A stretch of 64,000 nucleotides of DNA from Asterias amurensis (Eukaryota; Echinodermata; Asteroidea; Forcipulatida; Asteriidae). Position numbers and translations under genes: made by a program. Below the pieces are notes generated by a model. It worked only from the letters and a program-made list of their open reading frames with translations. It was not told the origin of the DNA and made no database searches. Below, in pieces: positions 45,900-59,200 of this stretch (positions are counted from its first letter, which is position 1; every line of letters begins with the position of its first letter). The stretch spans positions 27,990,938 to 28,054,937 of the forward strand of contig NC_092651.1 of assembly GCF_032118995.1 (NCBI RefSeq). The letters are read 5' to 3'.

Positions 45900-46640
45900 A
45901 AATAATCAGACTTTTGGATTTTCGGTCAATAGACTGGTCCTGGTGATGTCTCATAGCTACTGTTTTTGCCATATTTCGACCATTAACAAACAAACCCCAG
46001 ACAATGGCACCGTGTAATCCAGAAAATGATTGGCCACAATTTTCGCAAACTCGACCTCCCTGCTTCTAGCTCCCTATTGGACGTAGCCAATAAGATCAAA
46101 AAGACATTCTGGCTCTGGATCATGCTCAATTACGTGCATATTACAGATTCAACACCTCCTTCCGTTACCCCTGAAGAAGTCTACTAGAAACTGAATAATT
46201 TACAGATGTCTGCTAACTTACTGCCCAACACAGTCTATTCCTAAAAATAAGGGGGTAGTGTATAAACCACAATCTGAAACAAATTTAAAATTCCTTAACA
46301 GGCAATAGTAAAGTTAACAAAGCAAGATGCAAGTTCAACTGATGAGTCATGAATTTGACGAAAGGTCAATCAGCAGCATTCAAGGTAAATTTAAATTGAT
46401 ATTTGATGGCATCCTTGCTGTTTTTTGTTGTTGTTCAAACTAAGAAAAACTACCACTTAAAAGTGTGTATAATTTTTGGTATCAGCTCCTAATTAAAAAG
46501 GGCTTAACAAGCTGCTGATTGGCCTCTTGAACAGTGTTCAATTAAAATAAAGTGTCTACAAAATATTAGAAGTATAGTACCAAGAAAAGTGCCAAAATAT
46601 GGAGAGGGCCAATTCAGTCTAGCGCCCTCTTGAGGTTGGT
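45900..46640. other. Upstream flank of gene B
   Basis: No coding exon could be assigned. The more GC-rich segment 45980-46100 could hold a promoter, but no core element is distinctive. Confidence 0.35.
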
Positions 46641-46924
46641 TCGCTTCATGTTATGACATCTCTGTATTAGTTACCGATTATTCCTGACCTGTTGGCAGTA
46701 TTAAAAGCCGTAGTTAAGCCGTAGTTTCTCATGTAAACGAGTTCTACATGTAATTTGATCGTGTAGACATCCAACTACTACTTCCATCGTGGCGTGGTGG
46801 CAGTGTTTTGAAACAATCCTACGCATCCAGAATCCAGTGAGCGGAGGTTATTCAACACAACAGATAGCTTCATTTTTGTGGCCGTCAACGGACTCCAGTC
46901 TCTACGTACACATCACAAATAACG

Positions 46925-49900
46925 GTGAGCAATCAGCCAGCTGAACTAGGGTGTATTTCCTATGGTCTATTTACAACCAATCTCATTATGCTTTCTACAC
47001 ATGGGGCTCCAAAACAATGGTCCCTCAGCAAGAATGAGACAGTTAATTCCTATGAGAATTGGAAACAAAGTCTCCAGTACAATCTCTTCCTCGATCCAAA
47101 TTTCGCCCAATTCCTTACTGAAGACGGTGGGAGAAAAAGTCAAAGTCTTCCCGCTACATGGATTTACTGACGATGGTCCAGACATTGAGGCCTCAAACCG
47201 CCGCACTGCTCAACAAAAGGTCACCATGGTAGAACTCATGCTTGGCCAAATCGCAAACTACTGCCCAGTAATATACCATAACACCATTGTTTGCAACTCA
47301 TTCCCATCTCCATTTCGAACATTTGGCAGGCAGTACGCTTACATTTTAGGTTTCAGTCAACAGGGGGTCATTTCATCGACTTCGCCTCAAATCAACTGAA
47401 ACCAGATGAGCGCCCAGAGCATCTGTATCAGTGCCTTGTCGTGTTCGTTGAGGACAGCCTCCTTCTTCGGCATATGTCACCAAGGCATACCTATCCAGGA
47501 AGATGAGGAGCTCACCCCCACACTCGAAAACTTTATTTTCCTCACATGGCTATCCATCCTACCCTCCCCAGACTAATCAAACAATGCTATGACACCGAAC
47601 TCCGCTCACTATCAAACCTGAAATCTCACAGGCCCTCGACTCCCTCCTGGATGAACTTAACACTTCCGAAGACCCACAATCAATGCGCATTTCCACCTTT
47701 CGGCCATCCTTGTTCACAAAGCCGAAACCTTGACAGATGACACCTCAGCCCAAAAGCAGTAAACTGTTAAAGTCATGTCCACTGTGTAAACAAGTTGGCC
47801 GATCTGACTCTCTCCATCACTTTCTTTTAGCGAGTGCCAACACTTACCCGAGCGATACCGCAAATACATAGCGAGAGCTCGCCAAGTTGCCAGCATTTTC
47901 GAGGAGGACGACTCCAATGAGGAAACCCTTGAGCTAGCATACACACCAGTCACTGAGCTCCATGCACCTTCTGCACTCCAGGTCCAAATTCGTCAATCTC
48001 CATACTTGGACACATTTCATGGCCATCACGTTCACGTGTCACACATCATAATTGACAGCGGAGTGACCAGGAAATCTTATTTGCAACTCTACAGCCATAA
48101 AACTAGGGGTCAAGATCTCAAAGAGTTCCCAATCGGCACACAAGACGGATGGCTCATCCCTCCTGAACGTCAATCGGGGTGACCAAACTATCCCTCACAA
48201 GAGATAACATAAGTTTCATTTTGAGGGCCTCGTCGTGGAAAATCTTGCGTCGAAATTGACATGAGTGGTATCATAGGAACCAATGACCAGCCAAACACCA
48301 AGTCATCCTGGGTGATGGCACTACCTACCTGTATGGCTCTGAAGGAAAGCCCCTCTCGAACCACACAGTCCGTCGAGCCCATGTTCTCCGAGCCCCTTCT
48401 CACAGCACCACCGTATGGCCAGGAGATTTCATCGAGCGTTGACTTTCCCGCGACGTCTTCACAAATGACAACCTATTCGCACTTGAGCCCCGCACGGACA
48501 CAAGCGCCAAATCACAGTCGTCGAGGCCATGACCCCCTCCAAGCCTCATACATAGTGTTGCTGGCATAGTGCCCATCCCAAATCTCACTTCCGAGCCCCG
48601 CATGCTACGTTGACAGGAACAATTCTGCCAAGTCTAGTGTTCTTCATCCCTCAAATGCCGGACGAAAAACCTATCGCTCCAACAGACACATAACCGCTTC
48701 CCCGCCAGCCCCATACAATTCAAATGTGGCCCCACGCTTCTTCGCCTCCGTCTCTATCGACCCAAATAACACTTTGACGCCATCTATTCAGTCACAGTTC
48801 TGCTCTCTGCTCGAAAAGTATGACGTGGGTATTTGACCCCGCTTTCCCTGGCTACAATGGCTCTGCAGGCCCTTTTCAAGTAGTCGTAAACATGGGTCCA
48901 GTTCAACCCCCCACAGCGCAAAGGCCGACTCCCCCAGTATGCTCAAGACAAACTCCCAGAACTCCAGCACAAGTTTGACGAACTTGAAAAAAGTCTTTGC
49001 CTGCCCTGTAGTAGCCTTTAGTCAAGACGCACGCAACACACCTGCACGCACAGCCCAAAAAATGTAACGCACGGAAAAAAAGACTATCACTGCGAGTGGC
49101 GAAGCACCTTTACCAAATCGTTTTGGGAGCCTTAGGTTTTTCTTTACATTTGCCAACGATTTTGTTGGTAGAAAATGTAACGAATTTGCATCGAACGGTC
49201 TTGTGACATCATGCAAGTAATTGTGGCTTCTTATTGGCCAGCAACTCACCACGCTAATGCATTATGCATTACATTTTCTCCCACCAAAATCGTTGGCAAA
49301 TGTAAAGAAAAACATAAGGACCCAAAACGAGTTGGTAATAGGCACTCGTGGTGATAGTCTGTTTTCGTGCTTTACTCTTGGGAGGTTGCGCGTGCCATTC
49401 GGTGTGCCGCGTGCACCTTGACTAAAGGCTAGCCCTGAAGATATCGGCCAATGCGCCGCTACAACAAACCCCAACCGTCACTTATGCCTGACGTTGACTC
49501 AACTCTTTGAAAAATTGCCCGATGACGCTACCTCATCACCACTGACCTTACAGGTGCATTCTACCGAATTCCCCTCTCTCGACAGTCAATGAAATACTGC
49601 GGTGTAGCGACCTCATTCAAGGGTGTTCGAGTATATACCAGATCTGCTATGGGCATGCCCCGTTCAGAAACCGCACTTGAATAACTTATGTGTCGTGTCC
49701 TAGGGGATCTACTTGAGAGAGGCATCGTGGCAAAGCTTGCAGAGGATCTTTACTGTGGACGTGACACTATTGAAGAACTCCTTCTCAACTGGAGGCAGGT
49801 TTTACATGCTCTGTACACCATCACCCTCCGCCTCTCGTCTCGCATGACCTTTGTCACATTCACACATGCATACATACAGGACTAGCGCCCTCTAGAGTCT

Positions 49901-50390
49901 AACCCCTACTCATGTAACCTTTCCCATCAAGATGGCAGCCAAGTGTTGATTAAAACTACCAAAGTTCATGATACAAGCTGAGTCCCTCTCTCTCTCTAAA
50001 TGCCAGCAGGAGGCATTACAACCTTCATCTGTCCGAAGAGCACCACTATATTTGGATGCATTTGGTTCAATGGCTCCATCCAGCGACCGTAACAATTCTT
50101 GTGCACGAAATAGCTATCTAGTCTTATTGGTCGTCGGTCTGTGGTGCAACATCTGCAAATTTGTTGCCTCCCAACTCAGGAGCAGCTCATATCGTGTCAA
50201 GAACTCAGAGTGCTACAAAGTTCCCTGCAATAGGGTCAAACCCTCCCATACTCCCCCGATAATGCTGACGATGATGATGCTGACTCAAAACCCGTGCCCC
50301 ATCCAGCCCCCAAAACCGAGGGACATCCAATCCAGTCGTCAGCGCCGCCTCCCTGGTCACTTGAAAGACTTTATTGTTGACCTGTAACTT
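46925..50390 (+). pseudogene. Decayed Ty3-like LTR retrotransposon (gag-pol remnants)
   Basis: Plus-strand fragments in shifting frames read as Gag ([50 protein letters not shown]), a zinc-knuckle-like SCPLCKQVGRSDS, a protease-like IIDSGV, a pre-RT segment (AFPGYNGSAGPFQVVVNMGP), reverse transcriptase ([53 protein letters not shown]), and a distal tail (SRQRRLPGHLKDFIVDL). RNase H and most of integrase are missing between about 49850 and 49970, so there is a large internal deletion. The active-site motif reads AED where the family has ADD. LTRs were not identified; a shared tagcgccctct near 46620 and 49885 may be a trace of one. A MITE interrupts pol at 49009. Confidence 0.75.
49009..49431. 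mobile_element. Fold-back MITE inside the Ty3-like pol, with GCCCTG target duplication
   Basis: The left end tagtagcctttagtcaag and the right end in reverse, tagcctttagtcaag, match, and pairing continues inward through gactatcac, ggtttttctttacatttgcc and accaaaatcgttggcaaatg, so nearly the whole 423 bp folds on itself. GCCCTG stands at 49003-49008 and again at 49432-49437. Removing the element and one GCCCTG restores colinear coding text across the site, so insertion happened while the reading frame was recognisable. Confidence 0.9.
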
Positions 50391-51010
50391 TCCATTTTTT
50401 TCTTCTTTTGGGGCGATTTCGCACTGTTTGAGATGGCTTAAATGTTGTGTTGTGTACATTTAGAACTTTCTGGTGATGGGGAGATGCAGCTATGAAAACT
50501 AAGTTTTGTCTTTGTTCAGTAGAAGTTTGTTTGTGATAAATCATTTTGAGCATCAGTGATGCAAATTGACCACCTGAAGAGAGCACATTCAGCGTTGTTA
50601 GGGATGGATGGGTCAAAATCCATGTAAATTTGGAAATTGAGTGCTGAAAACCCTTTCGATGAGCTTGGAAAGGTAACTAAGATTAGATACTGGGCCATAG
50701 TTACGGAGTTCATCTTGTCAAGAAAAGGTTTCTTTAGGATCGGTGTGTAATCTCAGCGTTGCGGAGTGCTTTGGGGAAAACTCCAGATTAGGAGGCATTG
50801 ATATTTTTATTTAGTGTTGGGAGAAATCTGGCAATGTGCTGTTTTAGTAGCCAGGTCGGAACAGGATATTGGATGACTGCTTACTGGTAGTTAATGTATC
50901 TAAATGTATCTGTCAAACCAGACAGTAATGCATTTCTAGTCACTGAAGAAACGTTCTTAAACTGAAATATGGTTTCATTATAATAACTGCTGTCTTAGAA
51001 AATTAATCAT
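50391..51010. other. 3' flank of the Ty3-like element, nothing recognised
   Basis: No coding frame or clear LTR boundary is seen. It may include part of a decayed 3' LTR. Confidence 0.35.
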
Positions 51011-51014
51011 CATC

Positions 51015-51340
51015 ATTCGGCATAGACTTGCGTCCGTGGCCGCCTCGTCCTCAGGTTGTAATAGGGACGCACTCCTGGAGTTGCTGCCCTCACCTGGTGT
51101 CTTTCAATCACTGCTTTCTCAGTTCTTTGACATTTCTTCCACTCCACTTTGTGACGTTGTCTATCCAGCGCAGCTTAGGGCGGCCTCTGCCTCGAATTGT
51201 GCCTGTAGGCAGACCATCTATAGCTGCGCCGGGTAGGCCTCCCTGTCTCATCACATGAGCGCACCATTTCGCCTTCCGCTCTAAGACCTCGTCACTCGTG
51301 AGACACCACCGTCCACCGATCAGTTCAGCCAGCCTTTCAT
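51015..51340 (-). mobile_element. LINE 3' end fragment (RTE/endonuclease-RT type)
   Basis: The minus strand encodes HVMRQGGLPGAAIDGLPTG, then RGRGRPKLRWIDNVTKWSGR. The 'GRGRPxxRWxDxxxxW' pattern marks the end of the reverse-transcriptase protein in many animal RTE-like and related LINEs. It ends with a TGATGATGAT microsatellite (51006-51017 region), the usual tail of such elements. All upstream domains are missing. Confidence 0.7.
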
Positions 51341-53300
51341 TTGAAAATTAACAATGATAATAATAATATTTAATAATATTATTTAAAAATTTATATTGCG
51401 CCCCTTCATACAAAATGATCAAAGGCACAGAACACATGTTAAAAAGCACAGAGTGGAAGAAAAAAACAAAGAAAAAAGACTGGTCACCAGGCCAGTGCCC
51501 AAACAAAAGTATGGGGATACATCTGTCCCGCCAACAGAGAACTAATAGTTACTTATTACATAGGCCTATCTCTGCTGGCATCGGTAATGTTTTGACCTTT
51601 TCAGGAGACAGAGGCCTCTAACCCTATCTATGTGTGACCCGACAAGATTGGTTCTTTATACAAGTATTTTATTCACAAGCACAAAAGATTTAAAAAAAAG
51701 GGTTGATGCGCAAGTCTATAAAAGAACAGAAAAGAAAAAGATTATAAGCAAACATAAGATTATACAATAGAAATGTAGAAAATACAAACATTAAATCAAA
51801 ATAACCAAAGTAAACCTGAAACATTAAATTCTATGGCAAAGAGCAAATGTCTCAAGCTTAAGAGGATAAACTTTTACAATAGAGAAACACATTTATTATT
51901 ATACCCTTTAGCCAAAGATAAAATAGTTCCTCAGTCCACCTTATTAAATATTCACGAAAACTCTAGAGTCCAGTAAAGAACACTAAGTTTTAACACTGCT
52001 ATACACAATAGACAGGACTGTCCAAAAAGACAAATACATACTAATGAGCTAGCAACATGGCTGTAACATAAACAATCTAGATAGTGGTTCTGGATGTAAG
52101 CCACCTGTGCAGTGATCACATAGCAATTAGCTATACCATGCCCTCACACACACAGCACAGAGTTGTGTGATGTAGCTAAACCTATGTCAATAAACCAAAC
52201 ACACAGCCATGAACCTTGGAAGTTCCCAAGACATTCCACAGCTGGTGTACTTAATTACTTAATCTCTACATCTCTGCAATAAACAACCCATAGCGTACAG
52301 CACTAGGAATCTCATGTGGGGTCTATGCTAGAACCTTACACAAGAACTGTAAATCTCTGAAGTTTCATGGAATAGAAACACAGAAATCTAATGTACAAAA
52401 AAAACAATAGCTTAATCATAACTGAAAGACCTTAATGGCAAAATGAGCAAAATAAGGAATAATAACAATTATCAAAAGTGACTCAGTCAAAGTTATCCTA
52501 GCAAGAACTTTGCAATGAACTAGGTAAATCAATTAACAAGAAAAACCAATAATGAAATGAAATCCATATAACTAATTTAAACTTCTCTGTGACATGAACA
52601 CTAAAAGAATGGACATGGAAGAGTCTAAAACAACAAATAACTATACACTCCATCTTCAATGAAATGTAAAGTAAATTATAATAAACCAAACTATTTCTCA
52701 AGGAAACTTGTAAGAGAACTCTTTTCCTTCCTCCATATAGCAAGGTAAATTAATCCAAGGAAACATTATCCTCGACTGTTTCAAATATAAACAGAGTAAA
52801 GACAATCCAAAAAGGACAAGTTTGGGCAAAACACTGGCTTAATTAGTGCTTCCAAACTAAAACAAAAGTAACAACAAATGCAAAGAACTACAATTGTATA
52901 GACAAAGGAAACTTATCAAATTCACTTAAAATACAGTGAATCTCCTCAGAAATGGCAATAATTATAAACACAATTATGGATTGTAGTCTAGCAGTGATAA
53001 GAAACAAAGAAAGATTTGGTACTTACATAACAAGGATGGGAATAACTCTGAAAACTGGAATAGCTCTGAGACTCTTGGAAAATGACTTGTTCACACGATG
53101 ATAACTTGCAATGGAATGACTTAGTTGCACAATAGCTACACTATACCTGGGGTAGAGCTGGGGCTGACCATACCCTGGGAAATAAGACCCTCAGCAGGTG
53201 GGCTGCTGCTAAGTCAACCATTAGTTAACTCATGGTTAACTTAAGAGGGGGCAGTCACTTAAAGTGCCTGGTCACATATGCTAAAATTCTAAACTAACTG
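51341..53300. other. AT-rich non-coding stretch
   Basis: An A/T microsatellite-like block at 51352-51400 is followed by text such as atattgcgccccttcatac that reads like a LINE or SINE 3' tail. From 51640 to 53120 the strand is strongly A-rich with no family-like frame. Near 53150-53270 a more balanced block (ctggggtagagctggggctg) precedes a LINE remnant. No gene is supported. Confidence 0.45.
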
Positions 53301-53305
53301 GCAAG

Positions 53306-53807
53306 GTGACCATAGAAGAAGACTCATTAAAAAGCGGTTTTAAAAAAGTGGGTTTTTATATTACATTTAAAAGAGATGAGTTTCTGTTCGCTACGTATGT
53401 GAAACGGTGGCACATTCCAAAGCTTAAGGGCTGCCACAGAAAAAGCCCAATCACCAAATGTAGTCAACATTTTACCAGAAGGATAATCCAAGAAAATACC
53501 ATTATTCCCTGACTTTCCGGATGGAAACAGGATCCTGTAAGTACTTTGGAGAAAGACCATGAAGAGCTTTGAATGTCAACAACAGGATTTTAAAATGAAT
53601 CCTGTGCGAAACAGGCAGCCGATGTAATTGACGAATTATAGGTGTGATGTGTTCAAATCGGTGTGTTTTGGTAACAATTTTGGCAGCTGCGTTTTGAACC
53701 CTTTGTAGTTTAGCTATCTGTGACTTTGGCAGACCATACATCTGATAATGACAGATGATGATAAGGCAATAAAAGATGACTGCCGAATACTTTTGTATTA
53801 ACAACAA
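53306..53807 (-). mobile_element. LINE C-terminal fragment (CR1/Jockey-like)
   Basis: The minus strand encodes LPKSQIAKLQRVQNAAAKIV, then LPVSHRIHFKILLLTFKALH, then LSPKYLQ, and after a frame change near 53535 FGDWAFSVAALKLWNVPPFH and SFKCNIKTHFF. This is the typical end of LINE reverse transcriptases. It is 5'-truncated and frameshifted, so inactive. Confidence 0.82.
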
Positions 53808-53819
53808 ATTATTCAGTGA

Positions 53820-54050
53820 AAAGTCAGTTTGAAAAAACTACTATGGGGTAGTCCATCAGTTCAATCAATTAATTTTGTCAAACAAATTAAAGAGGTCAAA
53901 AGTTGAACAAATCACCAGGGGGTAAATCCAGCAGTTTATTAAAGTTTTGTTCAAAAATTAAAAAAAAATCACAAGGGGTTGGTCCAGCGTTTTTATAACA
54001 TTTTGGCTGAAAACTGAAAAAATCACAAGGGATAATTCAGAAGTTAAATC
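53820..54050 (+). repeat. Degenerate repeats of about 80 bp
   Basis: Three loosely related units each contain aaaatcac.agggg.t.gtcca and a following ...agtttattaa or agttaaatc tail. They lie just left of the MITE at 54060. No gene. Confidence 0.4.
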
Positions 54051-54059
54051 ACACGGAGT

Positions 54060-54227
54060 GAATACAATGATCCACACAAATTTGCCTCGAAATTGCACGG
54101 TTTTCCTTTTCGAACTAACACGGTCGGCCATTTATGGTCAAAAATTTTACTCCCATAATTGGCCGACCGTGTTTTTCGATGAGGTAAAAGGAAATTTCGA
54201 GGCATGTTTGGGTGGATCATTGTATTC
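54060..54227. mobile_element. MITE, 168 bp, nearly full-length palindrome
   Basis: The left end gaatacaatgatccacacaa and the right end in reverse (gaatacaatgatccacccaa) match, with further pairing through gcctcgaaatt and aacacggtcggcca. The two arms meet near 54150, so the element is a hairpin. Open frames across it are not genes. Confidence 0.85.
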
Positions 54228-54576
54228 TACTTTTACAACATCTTTCTACCCATATGCATTTATAACAAACGGTTACAAACACTTTTCAAAGACCAACTCG
54301 ACCGATCCAAGGCAATGTGTTCCTTTAACTGTGTAATTAACCCATCAAATAAAAGTATGGTCACTCGTTTATACAAGCTACGAGTATAACACTGTGTAAG
54401 TAAGCAAAAGTATATTAACTTTACATGTTATAATTGTGTTAAGATTGTTATGCTTTCATGAACTCATGTATTCAAAATAGATTGATTTTCATTCTTAAGT
54501 TAAAACCGTTTATTTAATTTGATTTTAAAACATGTACACTCTTACATCCTTACAATGAGGTGACCATTGCAAATCT

Positions 54577-54990
54577 ATGCAACACAATGGAATGTTGGGT
54601 ATAGAGGGTTCTCAAGGCTGATGGCCAAGGGGCATAGGAACCTCTTTTGTTTACTCACAGTCCTAAGGTGAGATAGACCCATAACACAATGGACTGTTGG
54701 GTATAGAGGGTTCTCAAGGCTGATGGCCAAGGGTAATAGGAACCTCTTTTGTTTACTCACAATCCTAAGGTGAGATAGACCCATAACACAATGAACTGTT
54801 GGGTATAGAGGGTTCTCAAGGCTGATGGCCAAGGGGCAGAGGAACCTCTTTTGTTTACTCACAGTCCTAAGGTGAGATAGACCCATAACACAATGGACTG
54901 TTGGGTATAGAGGGTTCTCAAGGCTGATGGCCAAGGGGCATAGGAACCTCTTTTGTTTACTCACAGTCCTAAGGTGAGATAGACCCATAA
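54577..54990 (+). repeat. 102 bp minisatellite, four units
   Basis: The unit includes cacaatggactgttgggtat, then agagggttctcaaggctgat, then ggaacctcttttgtttactc and aaggtgagatagacccataa. It recurs four times with a handful of differences. The 102 bp period keeps the minus strand open for about 137 codons as four 34-residue repeats (unit begins MGLSHLRTVSKQKRFL). No start context, splice site or flanking exon supports a gene. Confidence 0.88.
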
Positions 54991-56261
54991 CTAGTCACCG
55001 AGTTCAACAGTCAATTGGTATGTGTTTTATAACACACCTTTGTCCTTAACATGAAGTATTTTAATTGAAGAAATGACTCGTGTGCAGGTCAACCATAAGC
55101 AATTCCACATTTTGAGGACCTCTTCTTGTTTCCTTAGATGCAGCTTATTACTTGCGTGTCAATGTTAACATTAAAATGAGGGTGCTGAAACCACTTAAAC
55201 ATTTTGAATTAATTGCCTTTTCATGATTATTTCCTGGCACAAGTTAAGCCAATGTAAATCAGCAATCATTTAAGCAGAGTATAAGAGCAACTAGTACAGA
55301 TTGATGGTGAAAGCTGCTGCACAAATGAATGTTGATTGAGTTAATTATGACATTCAGTGGTTATCTTTTTAAATCAGAAACTACAGTTGACTCCTTTTTT
55401 TTTTTAAGAGCTTGCATGTTACAAAGTTCCAATTAATACAATATGTTGGGCCCGTCCCAAACTGCCTCGTGCGTGTTTCAATGCATTTAAAAAAAAAAAT
55501 TATTTATATAGATATAGATTATATATTGCAAATGAACAATTGCTAACACAATAAGTAATAGGGAGCTTTCAATTTCGCACCAAATTGAATAGTGCAACAT
55601 TTAAATTTATTGCTAGTTTGCCAAAATGATCAGGAAGATCAAAATTCAATTATCAGTATATATCATGCCTTGAGTATTCCTTATAAATCATTCACCACTT
55701 GGAGGAATGTTCGCAATAACAGCCAAATTATTTACAATTTGAAAAACACAAACGTGGTGTTTTGTTGTATATCAAAACTTTGGCTAAAATCCCCTAGGCT
55801 CATAAACTATTTACTGTTGCTACAGCTCTTGAAGTTATTTTTGAACATCTCAACCTAATTATTTCAGGATCTACATAATCAGGCAAAGTGAAGTTAACCA
55901 GGCATGACATTTGACCCCTTGGGGAAAAAGGAACAATTTTATCGAGTACACAATTGCTGAACTACATGTACACATGGTTTTTAGTAGTCTTTTAAGGCTA
56001 TTTGACAACGTCAGGCCTGGTTTACTTCAGGTAAACTATCAGGTCTGTATTTTAATAGCTCAACTACAATTTGCATAGATGTACAATTATAACTATAAGA
56101 CACTTGATTTCATTACAATATGCCATTATCTAAATTATCCGATTACAATTGCTGAGAAGCTGTTCACATAAAATGGAGGATGAAAAACCCTGTGGAGATT
56201 TACAAAAGATGGGTCTGTTATTAAATTAGACCAAGATGACGCTTGCATTACAGACAGTGTC
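54991..56261. other. Non-coding stretch downstream of the PARP-like gene
   Basis: AT-rich, with no family-like frame or repeat element recognised. It probably includes the 3' untranslated region of the minus-strand PARP-like gene that ends at 56262. Confidence 0.45.
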
Positions 56262-59200
56262 TCATTTCCTTTTGTAAGTAATCATGTACTCAGGATAAAC
56301 TTGACACAAATCAAAAGTGACAAAAATCATTGGATTGGTGAGGCTATCCACGCAAGAGTCGAACATTGGACCGCAAAGATTGGATGCATCTTTGAAGGGT
56401 GGTCGTCTGTACGATGGATTTCCAAGAGTGTAGGATCCAACTAGGACTCGAACCAGAAACAATTGTTTTGTACCTTTGTCTGTCTCTCCAGCATAGCAGT
56501 CCGAGTACACAGAGGTCTTACTAAAGTAGCTGCCTTGACCGTACTTTGTTCCCACATTGGAGCCGCTAACTCGAGGATCAAAGTTCTGCTGGCAGATTGC
56601 TTTAATGAAAGTCTTTCTTGTGCCATGGAAGATAAGTTCTTCTTTGACATTGTTGTGGTCTTTGTGGTTTTCCTTCATTTTATCTCGCTTCCTGTATAGA
56701 AACATGGAAAATTTGTTGTATAATTTCATACTAATTTAAGCTATGAAAACATTCAACCATGATTCATTCATATCCTGCAAATAATTCCCTGCCAATACAC
56801 TCCAACAAACATAAGAAGATTTATACCAACATGTTGATTTACAGGTTAATAAACATAGGATTCGAACTGCCTCTAGCTACCGGGAAATCTCGGTAGTCTA
56901 GTTGGTAAGACACTGCTCTAGAATTGCAAGGGTCGTGGGTTCGAATCCCACCCGAGTAATATGCCTGTGATATTTTTTACAGGACTCGGGAAAATACCGA
57001 GTATACAGTACTAACACACATCGGTGTATGGGTAAAAACAAGAAATTAATAATAAATGACTTGTTAACTTGATGTTAAGAATTATCAAATCACCTCACAA
57101 ACTCATCCCAGGTTTCGGTGTTCAGTACTCTTTCTATCTTTATGATCAACCTTTTATCCATAGTGGCAGCAAAGTGCTCCAGCACCTTGTTATACTCAGC
57201 ATTATGAACATCAGGTTGAACCTCGCACAGGACAAAGTTATCACTTGGGTCAGCTGGCTGCTTATGTGTGTCAAGTCAAGTCAAGTCAATCAACATTTAT
57301 TTCCATACAAACACAATATACAAATACAAACAATAGGATGTTACAAGATTGAAAACTGTATGGAGGCATGGCCCATTATAGCCCTATATAGGACTCTTTC
57401 TCTGTACACACAGGAACAGAGTCCTAACTATTGAGGCCCGTTACTGGGGCGGAAAAATTCACAGCTTCATAACTTAAATCTTACCTGCAACAAGCCACTA
57501 ATTTCAACAGATTCACATTCCATGGCGGCATACATTTTTCTGCGGTGGGTTTTGGTCCTCATATATTCCTCACAAATCCGTCATTTTCCTGAAATAATGC
57601 AGCTTCCAACGTTAAAAGATTCCTGTTTTGATCGTTTCTCACAGTGTTGTCTGTTGTCGTGCGTACGCCTATACATTCGCGTGCAAGACGCATGATGCAA
57701 GCTTAGACGCATGAATTCTTGGTCACCGTATCTTGACTGCACAGCGTTAACAACACAATTCAAAATTTGCGCGTCGTGCGACTTGCGTACACACAGCAGA
57801 CTGTGAGAGTACGAACAAAAATGGGAATTCCGTAACGTTGGGAGCTGCATATTTCATGAAAATGACGGATTTGTGAAAAATATATGACGATCAAAACCCA
57901 CCGCAGAAAAACATATGCTGCCATGTAATGTATCTGTTGAAATTGGTGCTTTCTTGCAGGTAAGATTTGAGTTATGAAGCTGTGAACATTTTCCGCCCCA
58001 GAAATGTACCCTGATGTCCAGGACGTCACTGTAGTACAAAACGAAAGTGTAAGGCCGCCAGGGCTAGGCCCATTAAAGCAAAGCTTGTAAGCTGGGATGC
58101 CTTTTACAAAACAAAGGAAGGTAATAAGATCATTTAAATTATAAAACAATGCGTATAGTAACAACAATAACATCAAAACGAGACAGATAAACGAAACGCA
58201 AAAACAAACACCCAATTAGACAAACAAACACCTCAAACTAACACCTCAAACTAACACCTCAAACAAAACAAAACAACACCCAAACAAACAAACAAACAAA
58301 CAAACAAAACAAACAAACACCACAAGACGGCCACGACGGCCATGACAGAGCGGAATTGTTGCCAGAACCTGTGTTTTCTTGAGACATCTGCATGGACAAA
58401 AACAAAGAAAACAAAGTTTGTACTCCCAATAATAATAACAACTGTTAACAATAATAATAAGCAGTTCTTGTATAGCGCATAGTACAAAAGAGTCTCTATG
58501 CGCTTCTGTGATTGAAAAGATGGGTCTTAAGTTCAGATTTAAATTGTTCTAGCGAGGTACAGTCTTTGACTTTGTCGGGAAGAGAGTTCCATAGTTTAGG
58601 TGAAGTATATTGGAAGGAACATTGACCATAGAACTTTGTTCGAGTGGAACTGCTGTAAGACCTTTTGAACTGGAATGAAGTTTTCGCGGAGGGTGATTCC
58701 TGGAATTAATTCCTGGAGATAGTCTGGAGCTGATCCGTGTTGGCATGTGGGTTAGGCTTAGGACATTGAAAACTATCTGTGATTTAACAAATAGCCAGTG
58801 GAGATTGCGGGTTTGGAGTGATTGGTTCAAGTGATAGGGTTCTAGTGATGAGTCTGGCAGCTTAATTTTGTACACCATGCAATATACAGATAACTGTGAT
58901 AAGTTATTGGATTATGGATGAGTACATTCATTTGCATTCCAAAAAACACCAAATGACAACAAGTATTTTTTTCTATTAAAAAGTGAACCTGTGTTGTTTT
59001 TATTTTTGTATACAGCTTTTAATCAAGGGCATTAATCAAGTTAAGTTCATTACCAGTATATTACATCGCCTTTGTTTGTTAAACAAAGGAGCAGCACTGT
59101 CTGTAAAATTACCACTTCACAACAATTCTGCAATTTAAGGTGTTGACGTGGGAAACAAAGGACATTCTTGAGTTAACTTACTTTTCCAACATGCAAGATA

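Noticed and set aside
57581..58215. Minus-strand open frames near 57.6-58.2 kb as additional PARP gene exons
   Set aside because: They lie within the arms of the fold-back element and show no family motif or matching splice sites.
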